A DNA stretch of 64,000 nucleotides from Acridotheres tristis (GCA_037013685.1 CM072894.1:2110841-2174840); one strand, 5' to 3'. Shown: positions 53,400 through 64,000, counted from the first letter of the stretch. The notes: a model not told the origin generated them from the sequence alone. Program-made: numbers and translations.

Positions 53400-54345
53400 G
53401 GCTGTGAATGTTATAGGGCCTGTGATAATTGATAAAAGATTCATGTTAATCACAAAAGCATTGGGGTTTGTATAAACCAGAATACTAAGCTCTGAAGTGA
53501 AGCATGGACACTAGATAAAGGAAATTATATGATAAAATCATTCTGTTTAAAGTCACCTTGTTATGGAATATTATGTTATTTTATGTTACGTTATATTATG
53601 TTATGTTTTCCAAATAAGTTGTATCAGCCACCAGCTTGCAAAATCAGACTTCCCAATAGCCCTTCTTGCCTTTGTCTGATCAATACTGCTTATCTCAAGG
53701 ACCAGACTTCCAGAACTTCTCTGGTGGTTATCTACAAGGATGTTTATTCAACCACCACTGCTTATGACAACAAAAGCCCAAAAATTATTGATTACAATGA
53801 GAAACCACAGTATAAGAAGAGGCTGCAAACCAAGGTTCGGTGGAGCGTGGAGTGGGCGGTGACCCCTCACGTTCCCCAGCGCTGCTTGCTCTTTCTATAT
53901 CAAATAAAGCAATCTAAATTTTGCTGAATATCGAGACTTTTGTCTCTCATTTATAACAGGCCTATAGGACCTATAACCCCTATAGAGGCTGTGAAAGCTA
54001 GAGCTGTAAAGGGGGTATAAAGGTTTCGGGGGCTCTGAGGACTGCAGGTATTGGGAAGGTTATAGGGTCTGTGAGGTCTTTTAGAGCTCTCAGGGCTGTG
54101 AGGACCCTGGGGCAGTGAGATCCATGGTGAATGTTATAGGGCCTGTAGCCCTTATAGAGGCTGTGAAAGCTAGAGCTGTAAGGGGTATAGGGGTTTTGGG
54201 GACTCTGAGGACTGTGGGAATTGGGAAAGTTATGGGGTCTATGAGGTCTTTTAGAGCTCTCAGGGCTGTGAGATCCATGGTGAATATTATAGGGCCTTTG
54301 AGGCCTGTGAGGACTATGGGGCCTGTGAGGGCTAAGACAGGCATG
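53400..54345. repeat. Diverged long-unit tandem repeat split by the LTR
   Basis: Excluding the LTR, units share GAATGTTATAGGGCC, TATAGAGGCTGTGAAAGCTA and GGTCTTTTAGAGCTCTCAGG. Copies of the second motif are 172 bp apart (53981 and 54153). A third partial unit starts near 54270. Confidence 0.75.
53421..53958 (+). mobile_element. Solo LTR of an endogenous retrovirus
   Basis: The 538-bp element starts TGTGATAA and ends TTATAACA, an almost perfect inverted terminal match. It is flanked by GGCC at 53417-53420 and 53959-53962, a likely 4-bp target duplication. A TATAAGA box lies near 53811 and AATAAA at 53903-53908, giving a U3-R-U5 order on the plus strand. No internal viral genes are beside it. 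The family is not named. Confidence 0.7.
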
Positions 54346-54369
54346 GGGGCAGCAGGGTCACTTACAGGA

Positions 54370-54490
54370 GTGATTGACAGATGGGAATAGTGATTGACAG
54401 GTGGGAATAGTGATTGACAGGTGGGAATAGTGATTGACAGGTGGGATTGGGCTATCAGATTGATTGACAGGTGGGACTAGGAGTGATTGA
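54370..54490. repeat. 20-bp minisatellite
   Basis: The unit TGATTGACAGGTGGGAATAG is repeated about four times in exact 20-bp steps, then degenerates to two more partial copies. Confidence 0.9.
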
Positions 54491-54554
54491 GATGGGGGTG
54501 AGCCCCTCAGAGCCATTGCAAACCCGAGGGTGGCAAGGGCAGGGCAGCTGCGGG

Positions 54555-54850
54555 ATTCAAACTGAGGGGAAAGATGAGAGGAAAAAGAGTAGGGAAGGGA
54601 GATTAAAAAGGGCGAGGAGTACGATGGGGAAAGGGCAGGAAAAGGTAGATAAAATGGCAGAAAAAATGAGGGGGAAAGGGCTGGAAATGTGAGGTGAAAA
54701 AGGGCAGGAAACATGAGGTGAAAAAGGACGGGAAAAGGGGGGGGAGTAATGGCGGAAAACGTGAGGAGAAAAGGAAAATTAAAAAGGACGGGAAAATGAA
54801 AGAAAAAAGGGCGAGAAAGATGAGGATAAAAGGGAAAAAGAAAGGGCCGG
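54555..54850. repeat. Purine-rich degenerate tandem repeat
   Basis: The plus strand is nearly all A and G, with repeated GTGAAAAAGGGCAGGAAACA-like units of roughly 25-40 bases. The strand asymmetry removes stop codons from long frames. Confidence 0.7.
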
Positions 54851-55205
54851 CAGCCCAGCACGGTGAGGACGAAATTTCGCACCGAGCCGAGCTGGCGTGC
54901 AGAACCTTCCAGGGAAGCTTGGGGTCGCTCCAGGCCTTGGGAATGCAGCAAAGCAGGGCGGCTGGAAGGAAAGGAAGCCTGGAAGGAGCCGTGGCGGACC
55001 CTGCAGGCTCCCTGTGCCCACAGGAATTCCCAGGAGGAGGAGGAAAGGGAGGAGAAGGAGGAGGAGGAGGAACACGCCGGGCTGGAGCCTGAGGGGACGC
55101 CCATGGCTGCTCCCCTCATCTCGGCCGCGCCATCGGGCTTCTCCCTGGGAGACGGCTTCTACTTATTCGTGTATTTATTTTCCCGCCGAAAAAAAAAATA
55201 AATAA
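54850..55205. other. CpG-rich patch ending in GGA repeats and AATAAA signals
   Basis: CpG-rich sequence (for example TTTCGCACCGAGCCGAGC) is followed by a GGA-rich run at about 55029-55073 and by AATAAATAAA at 55197-55206. It could be a small unannotated transcript end or chance. No protein family is recognised in its open frames. Confidence 0.35.
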
Positions 55206-55424
55206 AGGAGACAACTCGGAGCCACAAAGGAAAAACCCCAACCGAACAAAAAACCAAGCTGGAGACAGTCCCTGGATGGGGAAGAAATCAGTGGGAGCAC
55301 ACCCAGCGCCAGGTGGGAGATCTCATACAGAGATTTTAAAGTCAGTTCTTTCCCCCCACCCCTACAGATCTCTTCAACGGGAGACTATGGGGTTTTTTAT
55401 ATAATATACTGCATTGAAAGCGTC

Positions 55425-55665
55425 TTCAAAGCTCACTTCATTCCCTGTTACAAGCAGGAACACCTTCCACTATCCCAGGTTGCTCCAAGCTCCATCCAAC
55501 CTGGCCTTGGACATTTCCAGGGATGGGGCAGCCACAGCTTCTCTGGGCAACCTGTGCCAGGGCATCACCACCCTTATTGTAAAAAACTTTTCCCAGTGTT
55601 TATATCTATATTGATCTCTATCCTTCAGTTTAAAACCATCACTCCTTGTTCTGAGGGCTGGGGCA
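55425..55665 (-). mobile_element. CR1 LINE 3' fragment
   Basis: Inverted CR1 with ACACCTTCCACTATCCCAGG, CCATCCAACCTGGCCTTGGA and GGGCAACCTGTGCCAGGGCA. Confidence 0.85.
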
Positions 55666-56164
55666 GCTTCAGGTGTGGCTGAAGTGAGGCGACATTTGGG
55701 GGCCCTGGGAAGATCTTTTTCCTTTATCCTTTCTATTCCATCTTCCCCATCCCTCCCCAGTGCATCCCAGTGCTCCCAGTTTCTCCCCAGTGTATCCCAG
55801 TGACCACAGAACAGAGAGTTCAGGGGGAAAGGGATTTAAACTGAAGGGAAAAACCTTTTCCATCACTGTTTGTGTTTAAACTGGGGGGAAGACCCCTTCA
55901 CCTGTGATTTTGAGGTTATCAACTGAAGGAAATCCTGCCTCTTCTGTGTTTTTAGGGGTATCAATTAATTGACCAAGAATCCCCATTTCCCAGTTTAAGT
56001 GTAAGGGAAAAATCTTTTTTATGCCATGTGATGGGTTTGAAGTGAGTGCAACACCCCCCCTCCGCATTTTCATAATTTTAATGTTTAAATTGAGAGAAAT
56101 CTCTGTTGCCCTGTTGTCCTTCACCTTTTTAGGGTTAAAATTGAGGTCCCTTTTCCCATCATTT

Positions 56165-56480
56165 GGGTGTGGTGCCTATGAGGTTGTGAGAGCTATGGGA
56201 GTTCTTAAGGGCTGTAGGGTCTGTGTAGGCTATAGGGTCTGTAAGGGTTATCAGTTACATAAGGGGTGTGACAGCTGTGGGGTTTGTTAAGGGTTATGGG
56301 GTGTGTTAGAGATGTGAGGTCTGTTTGGGGTATATGGGTTTTGTGGGCTCTGAGTTCTGTGTAGGGTTTGGGGGCTTTGAGGGGCTGTCAGTGCTCTGGG
56401 ACCTATGGGGTTTTTGAGGAACAGTGAGGGCTGTGGGATCTGTGAGGTTTGTGATGGGTATGGGGCCTATGGGGGCTGAG
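56165..56480. repeat. G/T-rich degenerate repeat
   Basis: Short units of the type GGTCTGTGAGGG/GGGGTTTGT recur imperfectly. The style is like the array at 53.4-54.3 kb. Confidence 0.5.
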
Positions 56481-57909
56481 AGGGCTCCCCAGTGTTCACA
56501 TTGGTTAGGAAAAATGTCTTTACAGCTTCCACCCCATAAATGATACTCCACTAACTTTGTTTCCATGTTCTCACTGGTAGTTTCCTAATTGCTACAGATG
56601 TCAGAGCATCGTTATCCACAATAATGAAAGCTGAGTGGTTATTTTCTCTAACTGAGGCTGTTGGGGTCATTCCAAATGAGATGTGGTCATGCCATAACAT
56701 AATTTAATTGCTGTATTAATAGATGGAACCCATGGCAATCCCTCGTGAGTCACATACAGAAATAACAGTGGCACTGTAAGCTCCTTCCCTGTCCTGCTTG
56801 TCCTTCTCCAGCCTGATGGTGGTGATAAGGTGTCTTTGTAAAGCTGCCAAGAAACTGAAGGGAGAAGGAATTCCATCCTAGTGAGATCTCATGACTTGGA
56901 GATGATTGCAGGAGGATGGTGGAGAGGCAGAGGCACCCAGAAAATTCCTGGGGTCAGCAATGTGCTTGTTGGAGCTCCTACTTTTGTTATGCTCCTGTGA
57001 ATGACAGTCCTGTGACCTCTCTCCCTGTGGGTTTGAAATGGGCTGGAGCTGCTGGTGGATGCTCCTGGTTTGACTCCATCTGGCTTTTGGGAGCTCCTCT
57101 AGCTTGGCCAAGTGTTTGGGATGACCCTGTGCCAAAACACCCATCACTGTTGATGGAGTGGAGCTGATGCCACTGTAAATCCACCCACCTTCCCAAACAT
57201 CATTTCAGCACCTTGTGTAGGCACATCTTTCCTTAAGGCAGCTGTTTGGAAAATTGGGTACTGGAGAAATTACTGGGGTTTTGCCCCTTGATTTGACAAA
57301 CAGAGACCCCTTCAGCAGGAGGAAAATGAGGATGTGGGAGTGTTAGATGGCTTCACTGAGGTGGTGTTTGCTGTCTTTAGAAGCAACTGGATATTATCTT
57401 CACTCATCAGTTTTGTTGAACTCTGATTATGGATTTACTCCAGTTATCAGTTCAAACACTGTGAAATGAATGGCTGGAGAAGGGCCAGGCCCCATATCCC
57501 ATATATCAATTCACAGTTGGCTTACAAATGATTACCAAGAACTGCAAAGATAACAGCGCATGTGACTGTTATTTTTTAAAGAGTGGCCCTGCATCTAGAA
57601 GTGCATTTCTCTTAAAGATACCCCAGAAATCCATTCTTTTCCTCATGTGGCAAGAATGAAAATCAGAAATGGAGCCTGGGATCCATCTCCACCTGCTTTC
57701 CCAGGAGAGGCTTAGCTTATGATACTTCCCTCTCCCATTTTGCCACCAGGTTCCCAATTCAACTGGAATCAAGGTCCATTTGAGCCTCCAGCTAATAGGA
57801 AACACGTAACTTTCCCTTTATATCCCTGTTCTTGATTTCCACCCCACACTTATGTGGTCACTGCAGGGGCTGGTGGACTTAGGCACACATACAACATCAT
57901 CTGGCCCTA

Positions 57910-58020
57910 CAACCTGGAATCATAAAGGGTGGAAAAGTCTTTTACGACTGATTCCAACCATTAACCTAATACTGCCAGTTCCACCACTAAACCATGTCCC
58001 CAAGTGCCACATGCACGTAT
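57910..58020 (-). mobile_element. CR1 LINE 3' fragment
   Basis: AATCATAAAGGGTGGAAAAG and CTAAACCATGTCCCCAAGTG match an inverted CR1 subfamily end. Confidence 0.65.
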
Positions 58021-59269
58021 TTTTCGAAGACTTCCATGTGACCGTGTCTGCCTGAGTGGTTCTGGGTGTGTGGGGGGTGTGTGTGTTTTGTTTTTTTTTT
58101 CTTTTGCATGAGTTTGGCAGGTTTAATTGTCCTCCTTAACGCAGAGGAGTGCTGGGTCTGAATTGCTACAAAATCAAACAAACTACTGGGAAAAAAAAGA
58201 ATTCTATCTTTGCTGTTATACACACCAGTGAGCTGAGGGGAGCAGAGTTTTCCTGAAGAGGCTCTGTTCCCAGGCAATACTTTGCCAACAGAATACTTTG
58301 AATTTATTCCTGCACCCAGGACATTTTCCTTGAGGTGGTTTTCTTGCTAAGCCAGCCCTTTTTAGGGGGTATTGGCACTGCTGAACACTTGCATTTTTCA
58401 CATTTTCATTGCATGGCAGGCTACATCTTCCTGATTTAACTCAACCTTTTTATCCTTTTGGAGAGGAACGTGTAGGGATCTGGGGCTGCGGGAGCTGCTG
58501 GCGGGATTGCAGCGGGAGGCCCCGGTACAGGGGCTCGTTGTGATGTTAATTAGTAGCCATTGACCGCTCCCTGTTCGGATGCAATGGGGCGCAAGGGCTC
58601 TCAAACACTCTTACATAAGGACCTGCCCGACTGATGTCGGGCTCCTGCCAATAAACTGATTGCTTTTGTCGGAACCTCTGCTGGACGAGGAGCTGGAAAT
58701 CAATTTCTGGCTTCCAGAGAAGATCATGCATTCCCAATATCCAAGCTCGAACACTGCATCTGTAGTCATCACCTTTCCTGCACAAAATCCATCCTAAATT
58801 GGATTCAAAATGCTTTTCTGGCTCTGTTCATAGAGTTTAATCTAATCTTTGTTTCAAGTGAGTTACCAGGGTGGATAATTCCCTGTACCCCTGGGTGGAC
58901 AGCAGGGATTTTATTCCCACCAGGCAGTTTTCCCCTTCGGTTTTGCCATCTTGCTCCCTGTTTACATTCCTGTAAAAACAAGAGTGCCATCAATACTTGG
59001 TCAGATGAAGGTGAGAAATGGTTTTACTTTAATATCCCTAGACACAGAGGGAGTGTTTTACTGAGCAAGAGAACAGCCTTGGTAGTTGGATATATATTGC
59101 AATTTATATCCCTCTGGCTGTGTGGTGTGTTTAGCACTTGTCTTAAAATCCTGTCAAACCGTCTTTTCTTGCTCACGGCAAACGAGGGAAGTGCTGCGTC
59201 CTAATTAAGCTGTTTGCCATAAGCAAAGCTCAGCTGTCCAAATGGCTGTGAGAGTAATGCAGGACGCCA

Positions 59270-60060
59270 GCCTCCGGGGGGGCGCGGGGGTGGGGAAAGC
59301 CAGATTCGCTAAAGTTTTCCTTACAAACTGCTGGTGGGGGCAAAAAATTTTGTGATGAGATCACAGAGGAGCGGGCTGGGGGGGCAGAGCATCCCGCTGG
59401 GGGTAGGAGCCACCGCGATGGAGCCGGTCCTCCCGGGGATGCTCCGCTCCCTCCCTCCCTCCCTCCCAGAGCCCGTGGCCTGCCTTCCCCGGGGAGAGGC
59501 GTTCGAAGGCTCCCTTTCATCCGCACACATCGAGCAGGCTGAGAGTAAACATCTCCCGTAGCCCCAGCCAGGCGGGCGAGCTCTGGAGCGGCTGCGGGCA
59601 GGACCCCGGGGGAAGGCAGGGCCGGAGTCCCCGCAGCCGATAGGCGCCGTGCCAGCCCTGCTGGGCGCCCAGGCTCGCCCGGCAGAGCGGCGGCGGTGCT
59701 GCCAGGAGCCGGCTGGCCTGCTCGCAGCTCTGCCCCTGCCCGGTTATATGGGCGGCCGCGGAGGTGGGGCTGAGCTCTTCCCCCCTCCGTCAGCGACATC
59801 CCAAGGTACGGGACAGCCAGCGCTCGGGGTAGCGAGTAACGGGATCGGCTACCACTCTTCCAAGATGGGCAGGAAGCTGGACCTCTCCAAGCTCACCGAT
59901 GAAGAAGCCAAGCACGTTTGGGAAGTCGTGCAGCGGGACTTTGATTTGCGGAAAAAAGAGGAGGAACGGCTGGAGTGAGTATCTGCTCTCCCGTCCTTGA
60001 GCTGGGGGGCAAGCGGGCCAGAACCTCAGGTGGTCTGTAGGGATAAAACGACCTGCTGAG
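59270..60060. promoter_or_regulatory. MLPH: CpG island and promoter region of MLPH
   Basis: GC and CpG content are high through this block, which ends in the first coding exon. A CCCT run lies at about 59446-59468. A TTATATG element at 59744-59750 could act as a TATA box, placing transcription start near 59775. This start is inferred, not seen. Confidence 0.6.
59865..59974 (+). CDS. MLPH: MLPH first coding exon
   Basis: The ATG at 59865 has a strong context (AAG before, G after) and matches the known N-terminus. Glu14 is present, a residue known from mutagenesis of the mouse protein to matter for Rab27A binding. Arg35 (codon CGG at 59967-59969) is intact. The donor is CTGGA/GTGAGT, phase 2. 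An acceptor-like CCACTCTTCCAAG just before the ATG leaves open whether a non-coding exon lies upstream. Confidence 0.93.
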
Positions 60061-63000
60061 GCTGTGGGCGAGGAGGGACGGCAGGAAACCGGGCTGTGAA
60101 AATCAAACACGGTTCATAGATTGCGTTATCAGCAGCAAGGTGACGCATTCGGGCAGCAAAGGTGCAAACTGGCGCCGTGCCACGGCAGCGGTGCGGAGTG
60201 GTGACACTTTATGGGGACAAATACCAGGAAATGCCTCTGTGAGGCTCGAGGCTGCTGGGGCTCTCAAGGGGAGACTTCACCTGGGAGCAGAGGATGGGAT
60301 TTGGCTCCCTTGGTTTTGCTTCGTGTCATGGGTCTCGTGTGTTTAGGGCAGGAGTTTTCAGTGGGTCCTGGGAGTCCTAAGATCCCTGAAGAATTGTGAA
60401 AAAATAACTGAGAGGTGTAGTAAACCTACTATTACTAGCAAACCTATTTTAGTAGCTGTAAATACCCAATACAGGGGGGCTGTGCTGTCCTGGGCAGGTT
60501 TTAGGGGCCCACAGGTTGGGAAAAGATTGAAAATCACTGGAGCAGCAAATTCTATGAACTTTTAAGTCTTTACACACAGGGCGTGGGACAAAAGTGCTGT
60601 TTAAAAACTGTTCTGTCAGATCAGATTGAATTGTAAGAATGAGAAATCACAGGGGTTCGGGTTTTGTTCATGAACTACATCAGACGCTGAACTTAATAAT
60701 GCCTTAATATATTTCAAGAAGCTGCAGTGACCCTTTTCAGGGTCTGGCCAAGTTCTTGTTATTCCAGAGGAGTGGTCCATGCTGTCAGACTGGGTTTGGG
60801 CAGTGCTGCCCTCCCACTGAGTCCTCAGACCCCCCTAGCTCTGAATTTTGTGAGCCAGGGCTGGTGCTGATACCACGACAATGCCTGGAGACCAGGAGCT
60901 CATTAGTTCCTCTATCAGATCCAGAAGGAGAGGTGGAGAGGTGAAGAGTGATAGCCATCTTTGGTTTGGGATATGTGCATCTCCCAAAACCTAACCATCA
61001 TGGGAGGTTCTATATTAACACCATTGGCTACAAGAAACTCTCAATTGGTATATTTTTCATCCCCTTCATGACTTTTTTTTGTTTTTTTTTTCTTTGCCTA
61101 AGAAAAGCCAGCCTGTGTGGGAGGCAGAGATAATTCAGTATCATCATCTACTGCCTTCCTCTGCTGGTAGCTCTGAAGAACAGGAAGGAGATCAGACAGG
61201 GGTATTTAAAAAAATTATCACCTGCAAAGGGTGAATGTCTCCCTTGTGATGCATCTGAGCTCAGCCTGGAGGGAGGAGGTGGAGACCTACATTGCTGTGG
61301 CCTGCAGCAAAGAATTGGGCGAGGTGAATTCCTTCCTTACTGACCTTGGCGCCAGACTGGCTTATCTGGGTCCTCTCTGATGCCCAGGAAGCTTCCAAAT
61401 TGAGTGCCATGCTCTGGGAGATGCAGGATGGGGGAAGGTCTCGGGATGCTCCTACCCAGCTTCTGTCTCTCCTCCTAAGGATCATTTCCCCCGGTTTCAT
61501 ATTTTTATTTTTTTCTTTAATCGTGCCCTGCAGAGGGCTGGCATTAAGCACTCGGAACTACAGAAATTTCTGTACTTTCTGAATAATTTCTGCAGCAGAC
61601 CAGACCACCAGTCTGGGAAAGTATGCCACATTCCTGAGTGCTGGACATGGAGCTACAGGAGAATTTTCTGCCTGTGACAAGCTGGGACACGATGTGACAT
61701 TATGGGAGACCCTGCAGCCATTCACTATGTGTTCTGACCAGCCCCATCCATTTACTTTTCTATTCATTTACTTTTCTATTCACCGGGCTTGTCTCAACCT
61801 GCCAGCCTTGAAGAAATGTCCCATCCACCCCCTCCCCAGCTTGGTCTTTTTCTTCCCTATTTGCTGCTTTTCTGTATTTTGTTTTTAGCAGAAGCTATTC
61901 ACCAACAAGGGACAAAGGCTTCAAACTGCACAGGCATGCTAGGGCAGTGCTTTGCCCAAAATTCAAATAATGGCCATTTTGTGGGGTCTCTCCCTCATTC
62001 TTTCCTGAAACATCCATGCCCACAGCCCCATTTTTGGAGGATGGCTCCCTGCATCTCTCCTGGAGCTCTCTAGGTCCAACCCTGCAGCAGCTGGCATTCC
62101 AACACCACAGATTTATTCATTCTGCCGAGAGTAGAGCAGGGAAGGGGCTGGCTGGTGCTTCTTCCAGCAAGAGGAGACAAGAGGTGTGCGGTTCCTGCGG
62201 GTTTTAAACTGGTTTGGCTGAGACTCTTCCTTCCTTTGGCAGGTCTGGTGGGTGAGGGAGGAGAGGTGAAGGGATCCAACCGGTCTCTGGGAACCAGAAA
62301 AAGCAGTTCCAGTAAAAAAAGGTTGGATCCTGCTGGCAACAGCCTTAGCACTGGAGTGGAAAAGGAGTACTGAGCCCAACCCAAGGGTTTTCTATTTGAG
62401 GGTTTCTTTTCAGAAGTCACTTAAATTTACTGCTGGGACATTTGCACCAGTTTGTCCGAGTCACTGCTAGGATGGTGAACGGCTGCTTATGCAAACCAGG
62501 TGCTCAATTTTCTGTCTTTATACTGGTTTTTACATTTCCCAGAAGTAAATGCAAGTTGATGTCACTCCTACCTGGCCACAAACAAAGGAGCGACACCAAA
62601 AAATGTGTCTTGCAGTGAGTGCACTGGCAGCCAGCTGGCCGGAAAATTCTTCCTCAGGAAAAAAAATCAAGAGCTGAGCCCTAATGTGCAAACTGATCAG
62701 GTTAAACAGAGATTAGCTTGACTGACATGCCTGTCCTTCCCACTGCCAGTCGCACCACTGCTCCCAGGCCCAGCCAGGCTCCTGCTGTGCTCACCCCAGC
62801 TGCTCTTGTGGTCACCCCGGCGTCAGTCCGGCACTGGGAGCATCACCAGTGCCTCGTGGTCCACTCTGTGATCCTGAAGCAGCCTCCAGACCTGATTGCC
62901 TGAGGGTTTTAACCCAAGCTGACTTCTGCTCAGGAAAGCACAGCTTCCTAACCCTGTCAGGAGAGAAAACAACTTTCTAGGACCTTCCCCACAAGTCAAA

Positions 63001-64000
63001 CATTTTCCTCTGGGCCGTGGCCCCAAAGGCAAACATACCTGAGGTGGTGCGTGGCACGGGCAGCAAACAGAGAGCTTTTGGGCAGTGCAGGAGGCCCCCA
63101 CCAGCTTGGCAGGCATCTCAGCTGTCCCCAGCTGGTGCTGGAGCCCCAGACTCATGCAGACACTGTTTCCCATGGGGACCTGCTCTGGCAGCCAGGTCTG
63201 GATAGTGAAGGAAGCCTGCAGGGATGTACTGGAAAGCCCTTGGAAAGCCTTTCCCTTGCACACGATTGTCACAAGCATCTCCTCCTGCTGCATCCTCTGA
63301 ACAACCAGAACCTTATTGCACATAACTTAATAAAATTCTTTGCTGAGTTTTTAGCACTGGAGGACTGTATTAAAACCCATTTTAATCCTTTTTAATCCCA
63401 GATTTCTTCTCTCTCTATTTTTTTCCCCCTTTTTTAAACTAAGAATTCCAGAAAGATTTTAATTCCCTGCAGGACTCCAGCCTTGAAGCTTGTGTCAGGT
63501 TGGGATACAGCCATAGGGTTTGAGAAGAGCAGCTCTCCTGAAGTTCCTGGCAATTAATGATCAACACCCTGTGAAACAAACAGAACAGATTTTGGCACAA
63601 TCACTTTTTTTTTAATGATCCTTCTGGGTCCTGTCCAACTCAGAATATTCTGTGATTCTAATATTAAATTAGATCTAATATTAAACTCCAGTTACCCGTC
63701 CTGAATCTGGAGCCCACTTTGTTGTCAGCTTATTTAACTCGTGATATGTTATTTATTAGATTTGCCCTACAGCTGTTTCCGCAAGCTGCAGGCTTGCAAT
63801 GTTCCCTGGAAAATCGTTCCTGAAATGATTGTGGCATGATGAGCTTTGCCATGTGAGAGTTTGCAGTGAGATCATAAAAAACTCAAGTTCCTGCTTTTGG
63901 GGGGTGTTTTCTGCAGGGAGCTGAAATGTAAGATCGACCAGGAGAGCAGCAAGAGAGAGTTCCTGACCAGTCAGTCCCACCTCAATGAAACTCACTGTGT
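59865..64000 (+). CDS. MLPH: Melanophilin, N-terminal part (partial)
   Basis: Melanophilin (Slac2-a) links Rab27A on melanosomes to myosin Va for transport along actin in pigment cells. Two exons are in the window and spell [20 protein letters not shown] … [13 protein letters not shown] and then [20 protein letters not shown] and HLNETHC. This is the Rab27-binding Slp homology domain and the lead-in to its zinc finger, closely matching mammalian MLPH ([28 protein letters not shown] end). The position beside COL6A3 agrees with vertebrate gene order. Related genes MYRIP and the synaptotagmin-like proteins share the domain but not this degree of match. Most of the gene is off the right edge. Confidence 0.95.
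59975..63916 (+). other. MLPH: MLPH intron 1
   Basis: About 3.9 kb with GT-AG ends. The CR1 end at 63612-63662 is the only element recognised. Confidence 0.85.
63612..63662 (+). mobile_element. CR1 LINE 3' end fragment
   Basis: GATCCTTCTGGGTCCTGTCC-AACTCAGAATATTCTGTGATTCT is a short plus-strand CR1 terminus inside MLPH intron 1. Confidence 0.7.
63917..64000 (+). CDS. MLPH: MLPH second coding exon, cut by window edge
   Basis: A TTTTCTGCAG acceptor is followed by GGAGCTGAAATG, completing Glu37 in phase. It encodes the end of the first helix of the Rab-binding domain and the first zinc-finger Cys (NETHC). The exon continues past the edge. Confidence 0.93.

Larger units (their letters stand above)
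55666..59270. other. Intergenic stretch upstream of MLPH
   Basis: It holds the G/T-rich repeat, a CR1 fragment and a GC-rich patch at about 58440-58700. No protein gene is recognised. Confidence 0.5.

Noticed and set aside
54358..55119. 253-codon minus-strand open frame
   Set aside because: It is Phe/Pro/Leu/Ser-rich because it runs through a purine-rich repeat that has few stop codons; no domain or splice evidence.
59230..59799. 189-codon minus-strand open frame in the MLPH island
   Set aside because: GC-rich sequence lacks stops by composition; Pro/Ala/Gly/Arg content is typical of noise in CpG islands.
1..64000. CRISPR array, bacterial operon or phage content
   Set aside because: Spliced vertebrate genes and CR1 repeats throughout; the tandem repeats have no unique spacers of constant length.

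Overview
The window is vertebrate nuclear DNA, almost certainly from a bird. Genes have many short exons with GT-AG introns, CR1-type LINE 3' ends occur on both strands throughout, and retroviral LTR-like pieces are present. Protein sequence and gene order (COL6A3 next to MLPH) match the known vertebrate neighbourhood. I cannot name the species.

Region 1 (about 1 to 36.3 kb, minus strand) holds most of COL6A3, the collagen VI alpha-3 chain, read from high to low coordinates. In transcript order there is a signal-peptide exon (36120-36266), nine single-exon von Willebrand A domains N10 to N2 (34633-35253 down to 13494-14096), domain N1 split over three exons, a Cys-rich linker exon, 18 further exons carrying the Gly-X-Y triple helix, a short Cys exon, a 12-nt microexon and the C1 A-domain exon (62-555). 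The rest of the C-terminal part lies beyond the left edge. The triple-helix exons add up to about 336 residues, the known length for this chain, so I think no helix exon was missed. All boundaries are canonical and phases agree.

Region 2 (36.3 to about 45.1 kb) is probably the first intron and 5' end of COL6A3. The best candidate for the untranslated first exon and promoter is a CpG-rich block at 44.66-45.07 kb with a strong minus-strand splice donor.

Region 3 (about 45.1 to 59.3 kb) is intergenic. It holds CR1 fragments, a solo LTR inserted in a minisatellite, a 20-bp minisatellite, a purine-rich/CpG-rich block and G/T-rich repeats. I see no supportable protein gene there.

Region 4 (about 59.3 to 64 kb, plus strand) is a CpG island with the start of MLPH (melanophilin): the ATG exon at 59865-59974 and the first part of the next exon at 63917-64000. 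The two genes are therefore divergent, with about 15 kb between their likely starts. They are functionally unrelated: an extracellular-matrix chain, and a Rab27A/myosin-Va adaptor for melanosome transport.

Nothing here looks like a new multi-gene system. The points most worth a second look are an LTR insertion whose pre-insertion sequence survives in a neighbouring repeat unit, a possible intron-retention isoform of COL6A3 with a hydrophobic tail, a Gly-to-Ala break in the collagen helix, and the unannotated CpG/purine block at 54.5-55.2 kb.
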